Shown one piece after another: positions 11,158 to 21,044 of a stretch of DNA of 64,000 bases (the stretch's first letter is position 1; each line of letters begins with the position of its first letter). The notes beneath the pieces are model-generated. The model had not been told where the DNA came from. It did not search any database and was given only the letters and a program-made list of their open reading frames with translations. The stretch spans positions 20,844,168-20,908,167 of the forward strand of contig NC_091233.1 of NCBI RefSeq assembly GCF_040958095.1. Direction: 5' to 3'. A program made the translations under genes and the position numbers. Source of the stretch: Procambarus clarkii. Taxonomy: Eukaryota > Arthropoda > Malacostraca > Decapoda > Cambaridae.

Positions 11158-11363
11158 AAGATGCAAGCAAAGCAGCCAATAAACTTTCTGCACTAACGCA
11201 CGTCTTGTACCTTCTCGACAGCAGTGGTTGCAAAACCTTATACGTAACGCAAGTGAGCTTTCTCATCTTGAGTACGTAAGAGTGTGCCCGACCTCTGAAC
11301 AAGAACGAGGAATGTTACTCCTATCAAGAGATTTCCACCCAACCTCACTACTTTGTGTGTCCT

Positions 11364-11431
<68 letters not shown>
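11364..11431. repeat. (CA)n microsatellite
   Basis: About 68 bp of pure CA. It is followed at once by the LINE beta 3' UTR segment (GTTGATTGACAGTTGAGAGG). Confidence 0.97.
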
Positions 11432-11435
<4 letters not shown>

Positions 11436-11498
11436 GATTGACAGTTGAGAGGCGGGACCAAAGAGCCAAAGCTCAACCCCCGCAAGCACAAATAGGTG

Positions 11499-11503
<5 letters not shown>
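11432..11503 (+). mobile_element. LINE beta 3' UTR fragment
   Basis: GATTGACAGTTGAGAGGCGG, then CCAAAGAGCCAAAGCTCAAC, CCCCGCAAGCACAA and TAGGTGAGTAC. It runs straight into the next CA microsatellite, as it does at 28.45-28.52 and 28.8 kb. Confidence 0.82.

Positions 11504-11571
<68 letters not shown>
11504..11571. repeat. (CA)n microsatellite at LINE beta tail
   Basis: Pure CA, beginning directly after GGTGAGTA of the LINE beta 3' end. Confidence 0.97.
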
Positions 11572-11574
<3 letters not shown>

Positions 11575-12306
11575 CTGCTTCTTCACACCCTTAACTCTCA
11601 TCAGTTATCAGTATACATAACATTGTATGTGTGTATATCACGAAAATAAACACGTGATTAAAAATGTGACCGTGGTCTGACACTGAGGAAAATTTAAAAC
11701 AGGAATTTCCTTAAGTACTTTCGTATATTAATACATCTTCAGAAGGAGTCAATATACAATAACATTGTATAAAGCACCTTGAGAAAGGTGCACTTGAAAT
11801 ACACTTTAATCATAAATTGGGTCTTACATTAATCTTCAAAGACGTAAATGTTACAAACTTGTCCCAATATTGCTACTGTAACCTGTCACGTAGCTCCATT
11901 AATCATTAATGGAGCTACGTGACAGTATTAATACGTATTAATACTCACGTATTAATCAAATTAATCATTTGACAACTAATCATTCATAACAACATTAACT
12001 GTTAAACATGTTCTGCTTCTTCAGTAAATGCTCTTCACATCAACATTGTCTCAACTCCATACATAAAATTACTCATCACAGACTTAGCAATGTCTGCACA
12101 ATTAAGTGTACTGTAATAACTTATGTTAACCTTCAAGAATTTCCAGCTTGAGAAAATTGGTGGACCACTTAAACTTTTCTTATAAGAGTTTTCTGTTCGA
12201 GATCTTGTCAGTACTTGGAAGGGAGGAACCTGGATGCGTTAGCAACACTGCAAGGAGGAACCTGCCTGGATTAGCAGCACTGGCTTCCCATATCTGACTT
12301 TTCATG
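11572..12306. other. AT-rich spacer with one perfect palindrome
   Basis: No gene. The only structured site is the 43-nt palindrome at 11883-11925, listed separately. Confidence 0.5.
11883..11925. repeat. Perfect 43-nt palindrome
   Basis: Two 21-nt arms beginning CTGTCACGTAGCTCC and ending GGAGCTACGTGACAG, separated by one base. No element is recognised around it. Confidence 0.95.
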
Positions 12307-13524
12307 TAGTGGAGGCTGACTCCATACACAGTCATGTGGTGGAGGCTGACTCCATACACACATGTGGTGGAGGCTGACTCCATACACAGTTTCGTGGGGT
12401 GGAGGCCGACTCCATACACAGCTTCGTGGAGTTGGAGGCTGACTCCATACACAGTTTCATGGGGTGGAGGCTGACTCCATACACAGTTTCGTGGGGTGGA
12501 GGCTGACTCCATACACAGTTTCGTGGGGTGGAGGCTGACTCCATACACAGTTTCGTGGGGTGGAGGCTGACTCCATACACAGTTTCGTGGGGTGGAGGCT
12601 GACTCCATACACAGTCATGTGGTGGAGGCTGACTCCATACACAGTTTCGTGGAGTTGGAGGCTGACTTCATACACAGTTTCGTGGGGTGGAGGCTGACTC
12701 CATACACAGTCATGTGGTGGAGACTGACTCCATACACAGTTTCATGGGGTGGAGGCTGACTCCATACACAGTTTCATGGGGTGGAGGCTGACTCCATACA
12801 CAGTTTCATGGGGTGGAGGCTGACTCCATACACAGTTTCGTGGAGGTGGAGGCTGACTCCATACACAGTTTCATGGGGTGGAGGCTGACTCCATACACAG
12901 TTTCGTGGAGGTGGAGGCTGACTCCATACACAGTTTCGTGGAGGTGGAGGCTGACTCCACACACAGTTTCGTGGAGGTGGAGGCTGACTCCATACACAGC
13001 TTCGTGGGGTGGAGGCTGACTCCATACACAGCTTCGTGGGGGTGGAGGCTGACTCCACACACAGCTTCGTGGGGGTGGAGGCTGACTCCACACACAGTTT
13101 CGTGGAGGTGGAGGCTGACTCCATACACAGCTTCGTGGGGTGGAGGCTGACTCCATACACAGCTTCGTGGGGTGGAGGCTGACTCCATACACAGCTTCGT
13201 GGGGGTGGAGGCTGACTCCATACACAGCTTCGTGGGGGTGGAGGCTGACTCCATACACAGTTTCGTGGGGTGGAGGCTGACTCCATACACAGTTTCGTGG
13301 GGGTGGAGGCTGACTCCATACACAGTTTCGTGGGGGTGGAGGCCGACTCCATACACAGCTTCGTGGGGTGGAGGCCGACTCCATACACAGCTTCGTGGGG
13401 TGGAGGCCGACTCCATACACAGCTTCGTGGGGTGGAGGCCGACTCCATACACAGCTTCGTGGGGTGGAGGCCGACTCCATACACAGCTTCGTGGGGTGGA
13501 GGCTGACTCCACACACAGTTTCAA
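12307..13524. repeat. ~32-bp minisatellite derived from the LINE beta coding tail, about 37 copies
   Basis: The unit is GGAGGCTGACTCCATACACA then GTTTCGTGGGGT, with length variants (GGAGGT, GGAGTT) and GTTTC/GCTTC sub-blocks. In the frame that matters the unit reads VEADSIHSF. That is the peptide seen once in the LINE beta tail at 28.65 kb. The array runs into a LINE beta 3' UTR at its right end, so it appears to be an internal expansion of such an insertion. Long open frames on both strands are read-through. Confidence 0.93.
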
Positions 13525-13642
13525 GTGTAGATATGAAAGAGCCCAGTAGGCTCAGGAACCTGTACACCAGTTGACCGATAGTCGAGAGGCAGGACCAAAG
13601 AGCCGAAGCTCAACCCCCGCAAGCACAACTAGATAAGTACAT
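13490..13642 (+). mobile_element. LINE beta 3' end bordering the derived array
   Basis: After the last array unit the sequence continues CAAGTGTAGATATGAAAGAG, CCCAGTAGGCTCAGGAACC, TGTACACCAGTTGACCG and CAACCCCCGCAAGCACAACT. This is the same order as the single-copy element at 28.65-28.80 kb. No CA tail is present here. Confidence 0.88.
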
Positions 13643-14262
13643 CAAGTTAATTTCTCTCTACAACTTCATATAATACTAACATGCTCCAACTAATCAGACT
13701 TTACAAACTTATTCAATAACCATCAAATCTATTTAGACAATTAAAATAAAGTCAGATGACAGATTCCTCAAACAAAAAAAAAAAAAGTTTTCTTCCACAT
13801 AAAAAGTTTTCAACACGCTCCCAAAACCATCAATATTTTTATTTGCAACTGGTATCTATAGTGTTTTTTTTTGTAGTAAAAAATAATCTCAGCCTTTTAG
13901 TCTCTAGCGCGCCTTTATTTTACCAACCTTTTGTTTTGACATTTATTTCCACTTCAATCTTACCATAATTTCCTGTAACGTCTACTTTTTGCTTTTGCAC
14001 AATCCTCTGTTGTCAAAAATAAATGACCCAAACTGTCTTGGGTGGAAATGGTGAAAATTTCAACCTATATACAAGGAGAAAGCATCGGTTTCACTTTGAG
14101 AAAGTTGCATATAAGTATAAACAGCAAAACCACTGTTTTTCACCGTCATTGAGGTAGTGAAGGGAAGGGTAGAGGGGTATCGAACTCAGGAACGTGCCAA
14201 GAGACAACAGTGGCCTTCGAGGCAAACCCCACACAACCAATTCTGCTACAGAGACCAACGAG
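13643..14262. other. AT-rich unique sequence
   Basis: No gene recognised. A 70-codon frame (13756-13968) is lysine/phenylalanine-rich low complexity. Confidence 0.4.
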
Positions 14263-14390
14263 CACTCACACACACCTGATTCAACCCAATCACCACTCAC
14301 ACACACCTGATTCAGCCCAATCACCACTCACACACACCTGATTCAACCCAATCACCACTCACACACACCTGATTCAACCCAATCACCAGG
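14263..14390. repeat. 31-bp tandem array, 4 copies
   Basis: CACTCACACACACCTGATTC then AACCCAATCAC, with a 31-bp period. One copy has AGCCC for AACCC. Confidence 0.95.
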
Positions 14391-14877
14391 AAAGGATTCA
14401 CCAGTGAAAACCCGCCAGAAGCAGCGACTGTACAGTGACGCCTTCACTGTACTGCATTATCCCCCACAATACTCTCAAAATAACAACACAAGCGCAACAC
14501 TACACCAACTCACCACAAAGGTCCGAGGGAGGTCTTTCTCAATTTCCTGGACCTCATTTGACCCTTTTGGTGGTCTGCCACTCACCACAAATACGCAGGT
14601 GGTTGGCAGTCATTCCTACCCTTCGCCCAGAGCAGTTGCTTCAAAACTACCCCCACCTGCTTTACTGGTTCTTGGGGCACGAAATACCTTTCCCCATGGA
14701 CAGTAGCGTCCTTCGGAGTGGACGGAAGGGGAAGGGACGAACGGGAGAGAGACAGACATAACTAGATAAACAGAGCTACAGAGGTAGATAGAAAGGACAG
14801 AGGTAGACAGGTAGCTACAGGGGAAAACAGGAAAGTAGAGAGGTAGACATTATATATAGGGACGATATATAGAGCTA
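14391..14877. other. Unique sequence with two overlapping open frames, not recognised
   Basis: Frames at 14404-14706 and 14435-14761 are open for about 100 codons each. Both are Ser/Thr/Pro-rich and match nothing I know. Two frames open over the same stretch argues for chance. Confidence 0.35.
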
Positions 14878-14969
14878 CCCTGTCGTAGCTCAGTCGATTA
14901 AGGCAGTGTCTGGGATGCTCCCGGACGCAGGTTCGAATCCTCGTCACGGCCCTTGTGGATTTGTTCATT
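14878..14969 (+). mobile_element. SINE II, full head
   Basis: The tRNA-like head is CGTAGCTCAGTCGATTAAGG, with anticodon-arm-like CTGGGATGCTCCCGG and T-arm GCAGGTTCGAATCCTCG. The short invariant tail is CACGGCCCTTGTGGATTTG plus TTCATTT. The acceptor stem is imperfect, so it is a SINE and not a tRNA gene. Confidence 0.9.
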
Positions 14970-15509
14970 TATAGGGGAGCAGATAGACCCGAACTATCAA
15001 GTCCATATACGACAATGCCACTAAAAGTGTCATTATCGTAGCCCTAAGCTGCCTAATTTACACCTCACTAGAGGCAAAATCTTATCAGCATCTTCGCACT
15101 TTTCTATAATAATAGTTTAGGTTTTACCCATCGTGGGTCGAGAGTCTGAATAATGATACTCGCACCAACCATCAGTTTCATAGACCTAACTGCCTCACAA
15201 ATCAACAGACTCAAATCATTCATTTTGCCCCGAAACGCTATGTGTACTAGTGGCTTTAGGTATTGTATGTACTAGATCTATCTACAAATCCAACATTATG
15301 TAACTAATCCTCTATGTATGTACTTTTAGCTGAATAAACATTTCATTAAACTTACAGACCAGAACATTCCGCGACAAAGATCAACACACTTCTAGAACCA
15401 CAGAAGAACAGTCAAGCTTACTAACTAATAGATTTGTAAATATCAAATTCTAATTCAAATCAAATTCAAGTCAAACTAACAGAGGGACTTAACAGGGGAA
15501 AAACACCGA
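14970..15509. other. Spacer with a SINE IV-like fragment
   Basis: Around 15228-15330, CCCGAAACGCTATGTGTACT and the following sequence resemble the body of the SINE IV copy at 17.4-17.7 kb (CCCGAAACGCTACGCGTACT on the minus strand). The rest is unique AT-rich sequence. Confidence 0.5.
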
Positions 15510-15682
15510 TGATTGATTAGATTAAGTCACCCAAAGCTATAAATAACCCAAGAGGTGGCACGGGCATGAATAGCCCGTAAGTGGTGGCCCTTTGGGAGCC
15601 ATTACCAGTATCAATAGATGATACTGGAGATGTGTGGAGGTGCGACTGCACCCTGCGTGACGGGAGATGTCTCCCGTCTGGG
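15510..15682. mobile_element. Interspersed module with ACGGGCATGAATAGCCCGT hairpin
   Basis: It contains GTGGCACGGGCATGAATAGC and continues through GGAGGTGCGACTGCACCCTG to CGTGACGGGAGATGTCTCCCG. The same module lies beside SINE III at 30.83-30.97 kb. Its first part recurs at 57.43-57.49 kb. ACGGGC/GCCCGT forms a stem. Confidence 0.75.
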
Positions 15683-15828
15683 AAAGCGCCAAGCCATTAC
15701 GACTATATAGCACTGGGAAGGGGTCAGGATAAGGCTTTGGGATGGGACGGGGGGAAAGGAATGGTACCCAACCACTTGTGGACGGTTGGGGATTGAACGC
15801 CGACCTGCATGAAGCAAGATCTAGCGAA
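15683..15828 (-). mobile_element. SINE III
   Basis: The minus strand has a degraded head (CTTGCTTCATGCAGGTCGGC) and B-box-like GGCGTTCAATCCCC. The body follows with CACAAGTGGTTGGG, CCCGTCCCATCCCAAA and CCTGACCCCTTCCCAG, ending GTAATGGCTTGGCGCTTTCC. Confidence 0.85.
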
Positions 15829-16197
15829 ATTACCATTTCAGTGTTGAATTCCAGCCTGATAAACACTCCTTTGCAGTGAAATACTGCAAAAAATCATTAT
15901 GTAATGCAATTACAATTTGCATTCAGCCAAGTTGCCATTAAAGGTTAAATTACCTTGAGAGAGGAGAGCAAGTTTAAAGAACATAGACCCAGTTCCTTTG
16001 CGGTATTTTTGTGATCTTACCTTATGAAAGCCGTAAATGGTCTGACCTTCTATGGCCTGAATATATAAATCTTGAATGTTGATTACGTGGGAGGCGGAGC
16101 TTCCTTTCAAGAGAATTCAAGGAAGTAATCACAAAGACGTGGAGACAAGCCCCGGAGCGGCGATCAAGGCCGCCTTACCCCGTGAAGAAAGAGAAAG
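15829..16197. other. Unique sequence
   Basis: No feature recognised. Confidence 0.4.
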
Positions 16198-16275
16198 ATG
16201 GAGAGAGAGAGAGAAAGAGGGAGAGAGATTGAGCAAGAGAGATTAAGCAAGAGTGCGCGCGAGCAAGAGAGAAAG
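16198..16275. repeat. GA-rich low-complexity tract
   Basis: Imperfect GAGA/GAAA runs with CGCGCGAGCAAGAG. It codes for Arg/Glu repeats only by chance. Confidence 0.8.
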
Positions 16276-16525
16276 AGTGAGAAACTTACATTCACTACCC
16301 TTTGTGTCACTATCCACTCTGACCAGAGAGCAGCCACGACCTCTTGCTGTTCAGAGTTCGATCCCCCAATGGTCGAAGAGCCAGGGTTCCATTACAACTT
16401 CCATATCCTCATAACCCGGTCCTAAATCCATCTTCATTTCCATCCCTTCCGAGTGCTACACAGGCATACCAACTGAGACTTTTCTCGTAATAAGTAATTT
16501 TGCATTTGTGTTTCTCTATTTCCAG

Positions 16526-16772
16526 CGTTTCCAAATCAATGCAAATGTTACACATTTCAGTCACAAAATTACTGAAGATTGAAGGTTGTAGCAGCAATCT
16601 AATTCCTTTACCTGAAGTTATTTTCTTCAAGGTCATGAGAAGTTTGCTTATGGCGTTAAGGCTAAAGAAGGGCAGAGCAAATGAAGTTGTGATCAAGAGA
16701 CATTCTCGTTTCTTGCAAGAGAATTTACAGCATCTCGTAGGAAGAGGTGTATCAGCCTCCATGTTAATTTAA
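16526..16772 (+). other. Possible terminal exon, unproven
   Basis: A pyrimidine-rich stretch with consensus acceptor (TGTTTCTCTATTTCCAG) ends at 16525. It is followed by 81 open codons to TAA at 16770-16772. The peptide is non-repetitive and helix-like (KVMRSLLMALRLKKGRANE, FLQENLQHLVGRGVSAS). I do not recognise it. The opposite strand is also open over the same interval (16409-16762), which weakens the call. No AATAAA is seen just downstream. Confidence 0.2.
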
Positions 16773-16885
16773 AATATAAACATTACAAGAATACGAGTCA
16801 ATAACTGCACTACAAGCCATTAACCCTTCCCCTCCTCCCCTTCAGCTGTGGGTCTGGTATTTAATACATAAAATATTATTAGGAA

Positions 16886-17131
16886 GCCGGTCGGCCGAGC
16901 GGACAGCACGCTGGACTTGTGATCCTGTGGTCCTGGGTTCGATCCCAGGCGCCGGCGAGAAACATTGGGCAGAGTTTCTTTCACCCTATGCCCGTTACCT
17001 AGCAGTAAAAATATGTACCTGGGTGTTAGTCAGCTGTCACGGGCTGCTTCCTGGGGGTGGAGGCCTGGTCGAGGACCGGGCCGCGGGGACACTAAAGCCC
17101 CGAAATCATCTCAAGATAACCTCAAGATAAC
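16886..17131 (+). mobile_element. SINE I, head A
   Basis: Complete copy: head GCCGGTCGGCCGAGCGGACAG, T-arm TCCTGGGTTCGATCCCAGG forming a full stem, common body, and a tail of two TCAAGATAACC repeats. Confidence 0.93.
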
Positions 17132-17430
17132 CATTTAAACACCCTAGTTTGTCAAAAAACACAATCAAATTTTATATATAAATTTATAATTAAATACTCA
17201 TTTAAACTAAAGCTGAATCTGCTCCTAAATAATATTTCACATTGATTTGCGGGGAAACCGAGCTTTACTCAGTGGACTTCAGTGTCAAATTGGAGGATAG
17301 AATTACCCATAAGGTCTGAGCTAACAGCGACACTGTTGACTGTAGCTCAATACATTTCAACAACATTTCCTATTCAGTTCATTTAACTCAGGATACTAAG
17401 GTGTTCTCTCAATGTAATCACACGTGGAAC
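17132..17430. other. AT-rich spacer
   Basis: No feature recognised. Confidence 0.4.
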
Positions 17431-17728
17431 TTTTTTTTTTTTTTTTTTTTTTTTTTTGAGATATATACAAGAGTTGTTACATGGTTGTAGAGCCACTAGT
17501 ACGCGTAGCGTTTCGGGCAAGTCCTTAATCCTATGGTCCCTGGAATACGATCCCCTGCCGCGAAGAATCGTTTTTTCATCCAAGTACACATTTTACTGTT
17601 GCGTTAAACAGAGGCTACAGTTAAGGAATTGCGCCCAGTAAATCCTCCCCGGCCAGGATACGAACCCATGACATAGCGCTCGCGGAACGCCAGGCGAGTG
17701 TCTTACCACTACACCACGGAGACTGCTT
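17431..17728 (-). mobile_element. SINE IV: tRNA-like head with poly-A tail
   Basis: On the minus strand it starts GTCTCCGTGGTGTAGTGGTA (A-box-like), continues GTCATGGGTTCGTATCCTGG (T-arm/B-box) and the body CAGGGGATCGTATTCCAGGG and CCCGAAACGCTACGCGTACT. It ends in about 28 A (T run at 17431-17458). The poly-A tail separates it from SINE I-III, which end in other ways. Confidence 0.85.
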
Positions 17729-17740
17729 AACTTAATCACA

Positions 17741-17815
17741 ACGTTTTATAACATTTGTTTACATTATTGCAAAAACGTTATTATTACGTTATTAAAACGT
17801 TGCAAAAAGTAACAG
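17741..17815. repeat. AACGTT-rich stretch related to the M2 family
   Basis: Repeated AACGTT, ACGTTATT and AACGTTGCAAAAAGTAAC motifs. It is too diverged to delimit as an element. Confidence 0.4.
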
Positions 17816-18684
17816 CTAAAAATGTGGTGATATTGTATTCACTTAGTTAATCTAGTATATATAGTTCGTTGATTCACTTGAATCCTAGTATACATTAGCT
17901 ATGGTGTATCGTAGTTCAGTGGGTTAAGGCATTCCCGTTCTCAAACAAAGGCTAAAAGTCCATTCCATCCACCCGCCAAACCCACCTGTTTATGGAATGA
18001 AAAACGGTTTACACACGACTCGCAACTTACGACATTCGAACACTTCCGGAACAAGTGCTTCACTGACTACTTGTGTTCGAACCACAACGCTGTAAATGCT
18101 TCACCCACGTACTACAAATACAAATAATCGCCAACAGAACCTAACCTATGCCTAAATATGCACAATTTGCTAATATATATTAATTTACATTTGAGAAAAT
18201 TCCTATTTTGAATGAACAGCATGTTAAAATTCATGAATGCATCTGTGGGGTCGACCGCTGGATGGAATGAACACAGACTGAGGACGGATTGGTTTTAGTC
18301 TTTGCTTGGGAGTACCCAGGCAGCATGTTCGAGTCCGCAAAACTCGCATCCATTTTTTTCACTGACGCATCAAAATAATGTGAATTCCTTGTGTATCATA
18401 CGACTAAACTTAAAAATTTATAGAATAAACATTTACCAATATAAGGAGAGGATTATTTTTCCAAAATACTGGACCTTTACTATCCTCTCATATCCGCACA
18501 TTTCAAGCTACCGACAGACAGCTATCCTTTGAAACCACACACATTTAACTGTGAGGACGGGACCCATCCGGCCTCGCTCTCTAATTTGTTTCTGGATGAA
18601 AAACATGAAAGTTTGTGGCATATTTCGTGTTTGTTTGCCAATATCCACCACTATAAAATACTCCCTACCTCTCAATCTCTCATT

Positions 18685-18688
<4 letters not shown>
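17816..18688. other. AT-rich spacer, one partial tRNA-like A-box
   Basis: At about 17917, TCGTAGTTCAGTGGGTTAAGG looks like the first half of a SINE II-type head with no T-arm following. Otherwise no feature. Confidence 0.45.

Positions 18689-18753
<65 letters not shown>
18689..18753. repeat. (TA)n microsatellite
   Basis: Pure TA tract immediately left of the gamma 3' module. Confidence 0.97.
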
Positions 18754-18760
<7 letters not shown>

Positions 18761-18763
18761 TAT

Positions 18764-18905
18764 CTAAAAGGGGTACCACCACTTGTGCAAGTGTAGGGAC
18801 CCATAGCCTCGGAGAAGAAAATAAGGAGTACTCAAAAGACCTTGTGGATCCTCACTGAACCCTTTGATATTTTCTTTTCCTACCACCCCTATTCTTTTTG
18901 TGTAT
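18764..18905 (-). mobile_element. Gamma 3' module, probably retroelement 3' UTR
   Basis: As written on the plus strand: GGGGTACCACCACTTGTGCA, AGTGTAGGGACCCATAGCC, TTGTGGATCCTCACTGAACC and CTACCACCCCTATTC. The same module occurs at 45.55-45.69 kb, where TA tracts lie on both sides, and shortened at 61.73-61.80 kb. Minus orientation is inferred because the gamma coding fragment lies just upstream on that strand. Confidence 0.7.
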
Positions 18906-19007
18906 TTATTATATTATTAATATATTATATATTATATATATCACTTAAAATTTCATTACACAAAAAGGGTTACAACATTTGTTACATGCAAGGTACAAGG
19001 CTGCTTG

Positions 19008-19497
19008 TCACAGGTTGTAGAGCTCCTCCAGCTCCTCAGATGGCGGGCAGGAACCATGGATGTAGTGAGCATGTCCTCTCTGGATCGCCACACTAAGGCG
19101 CTGAGAGAGGAAACTGGCACCTCTAGGGTCTCTTAGTTTCAATTAGCTTGGACCCCAACTCCTTCAATACACCAGCAGCACTTTTACCCCAGGCACCAAG
19201 TGTCTCTGAGGCAATGGGGACAAAATTGTAGTGGTGATCAAGGTCTCTGTATTTACGCGACTTAGCTGCTTCCCGGTGATTGGCAGCACCTCCTGCTTGT
19301 GTAGCACTGAAGTTAACATAGGTGTTGACTAAAGTTGAAACGCAAGTGTAGTCCCACACCAAATGTCTACCATTCTTCCAGGGGTTCACCGTCATCCCGT
19401 CTGGGCGACCGACAGGCTCATTAAAGTTGCCGGGCATTAAGTAACGGGGCTCTCTCTCTGCTGGACAACCGGCTGTCGTAAGTCTTACTACAAGCAA
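19008..19497 (-). pseudogene. LINE gamma C-terminal domain, frameshifted and 5'-truncated
   Basis: A minus-strand frame from about 19497 to 19123 reads AEREPRYL, GRPDGMTVNPW, LVWDYTC, then HYNFVPIASETLGAWGKSA and ELGSKL. The frame then breaks near 19125-19132. Coding similarity resumes in another frame as ASFLSQRLSVAIQRG and ends SEELEELYNL with a stop at 19008-19010. I recognise this block as the C-terminus of reverse-transcriptase-like ORFs common in decapods and other marine invertebrates. RPD plus a D about 15 residues later resembles a restriction-like endonuclease motif, which is inference. The 5' boundary lies at an AAGC repeat, with a stop just upstream. Confidence 0.75.
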
Positions 19498-19922
19498 GCA
19501 AGCAACTACTACAAGTATGCATCTTCAACTACCCCTTTTTGTTTTCATCATTTTGTTAAAACTAATTTATGTACGAGTTTTGTTAATTAATGATATGGAG
19601 ATTAGGCTTCACATACATGTCTATACATTTGTTCTGGGCAAATTAACATGGCACTTAAGAGATCTTTGACGTCCCTAACATCACCACTCCACCCTGTGTC
19701 ATTTGAGCCAATTAGAGGCGACCTGTGGTGTCAAAGGCACTCTTGCATATGACTGCTCGGCGAATGGTCTAAGGTCATTGAGACTCATGATTAAGGACAT
19801 TGAGAGCGGCGCCCCGTCGACCTCGGCTCGCAATCTTAAGTCTTACGTAACTTAAGGAAGCGAGGTATTCAACTTTGAGCAAGGACGATCTGAGAATGTC
19901 ATCCCCTGCTTGAGAGAGCGAG
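19498..19922. other. Unique sequence upstream of the gamma fragment
   Basis: No continuation of the retroelement frame is seen. A GC-rich patch (GAGCGGCGCCCCGTCGACC) lies at 19.8 kb. No gene recognised. Confidence 0.45.
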
Positions 19923-20208
19923 CCTACCTTGAGGTTACCTTGAGGTGCTTCCGGGGCTTAGCGACCCCGCGGCCCGGTCCTCGACCAGGCCTCCTTTTTG
20001 TTACACACCCCCAGGAAGCAGCCCGTAGCAGCTGTCTAACTAACAAGTACCTATTTACTGCTAGTAAATAGGTACCTGTAAACCTGTACCTGTGTATAGG
20101 TTACTGCTAGTAAATAGGTTGATCAGTCCGGCCTGGTTGCCGGACTGATCAACCAGGCTGTTGGACGCGGCTGCTCGCAGCCTGACGTATGAGTCTCAGC
20201 CTGGCTGT
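19923..20208 (-). mobile_element. Chimera of LINE alpha tail and SINE I body
   Basis: From the left: ACCTTGAGGTTACCTTGAGG, then CCCCGCGGCCCGGTCC (tail). Next comes SINE I body sequence (CAGGAAGCAGCCCGTAGCAG and an inverted GTAAATAGGTACC duplication). Then LINE alpha again (GACTGATCAACCAGGCTG, TTGGACGCGGCTGCTCGCAG). A small palindrome GATCAGTCCGG...CCGGACTGATC marks the junction. Confidence 0.75.
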
Positions 20209-20282
20209 GTTAATGGCACAAAATGGCCTTGATCCGGATGAGGTGAACGAGCAGTGGGCTACCTCGTATGAATAAGGCCCTG

Positions 20283-20513
20283 GGGGTCAGATTCACGAAG
20301 AGGTTACGCAAGCACTTACGAACCTGTACACCTTTTCTCACTCTTTGGCGGCTTTGTTTACAATTATTAAACAGTTAATGAGCTCCGAAGTTGATTGGCA
20401 GGTTTTCATGCTTGTAAACCGTTTAATAAATGTAACCAAAGCCGCCAAAGATTGAGGAAAGATGCACATATTCGTAAGTGCTTGCGTAACTGCTTCGTGA
20501 ATATGGCCCTGCC
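20283..20513. mobile_element. M1 fold-back element
   Basis: GATTCACGAAGAGGTTACGC at left and GCGTAACTGCTTCGTGAAT at right, with GGCGGCTTTG and CAAAGCCGCC inside. The loop is shortened: the GCACCAGGAGGCTG segment is missing. Confidence 0.85.
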
Positions 20514-20701
20514 TGTGAAGATAATGATACTGGCAAATACGCTGATGGTGACCCGGTTTGGTCAATACTATTAGTTCAACAACGCGTCAATAATGGTGAT
20601 GTAATAAGTAATGTGAAACTTAGCAACGGAGTCTCCAACTCTGCTACTCCAAGCAGCGGCCGACCCCAAAGACACATTACCGAATTTGAATACAAAGTTT
20701 A
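20514..20701 (+). other. Non-repetitive open stretch, possible coding remnant
   Basis: Starting just after the M1 element, a plus-strand frame is open to TAA at about 20699-20701. It reads, in part, DTGKYADGDPVWSILLVQQR and HITEFEYKV. The composition is protein-like with no low complexity. There is no suitable start codon and no family is recognised. It could be an exon or retroelement fragment interrupted by M1. Confidence 0.25.
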
Positions 20702-21044
20702 AATTGAGGATTCTCATAATTATTAATTGTTTTAAAGTTAGACGTATATTAGGTGTTTAGGTTTTATTGGCATTTTTGTAGTTCGGGATTGAAGCATTTG
20801 CAGAGAGGCAATTCGAACAGCGAGTCACTTATCAATGTTCGAATGCCATCAGTTGTGAATCGCGTATAATGTGTCTTTTTCACTCAAACAATGAGATTTA
20901 GCGGAACGTATATGAAATGAACAAAACAAGGAAATACAGCACTTTAAAAGCATACATACAAAACCATTTAGACACCATTTAAAAAAAACCATTTAAAAGA
21001 GGAGAGACAGCACTCTTAAAAAGTTTACATTTTCAAAGGATTCC

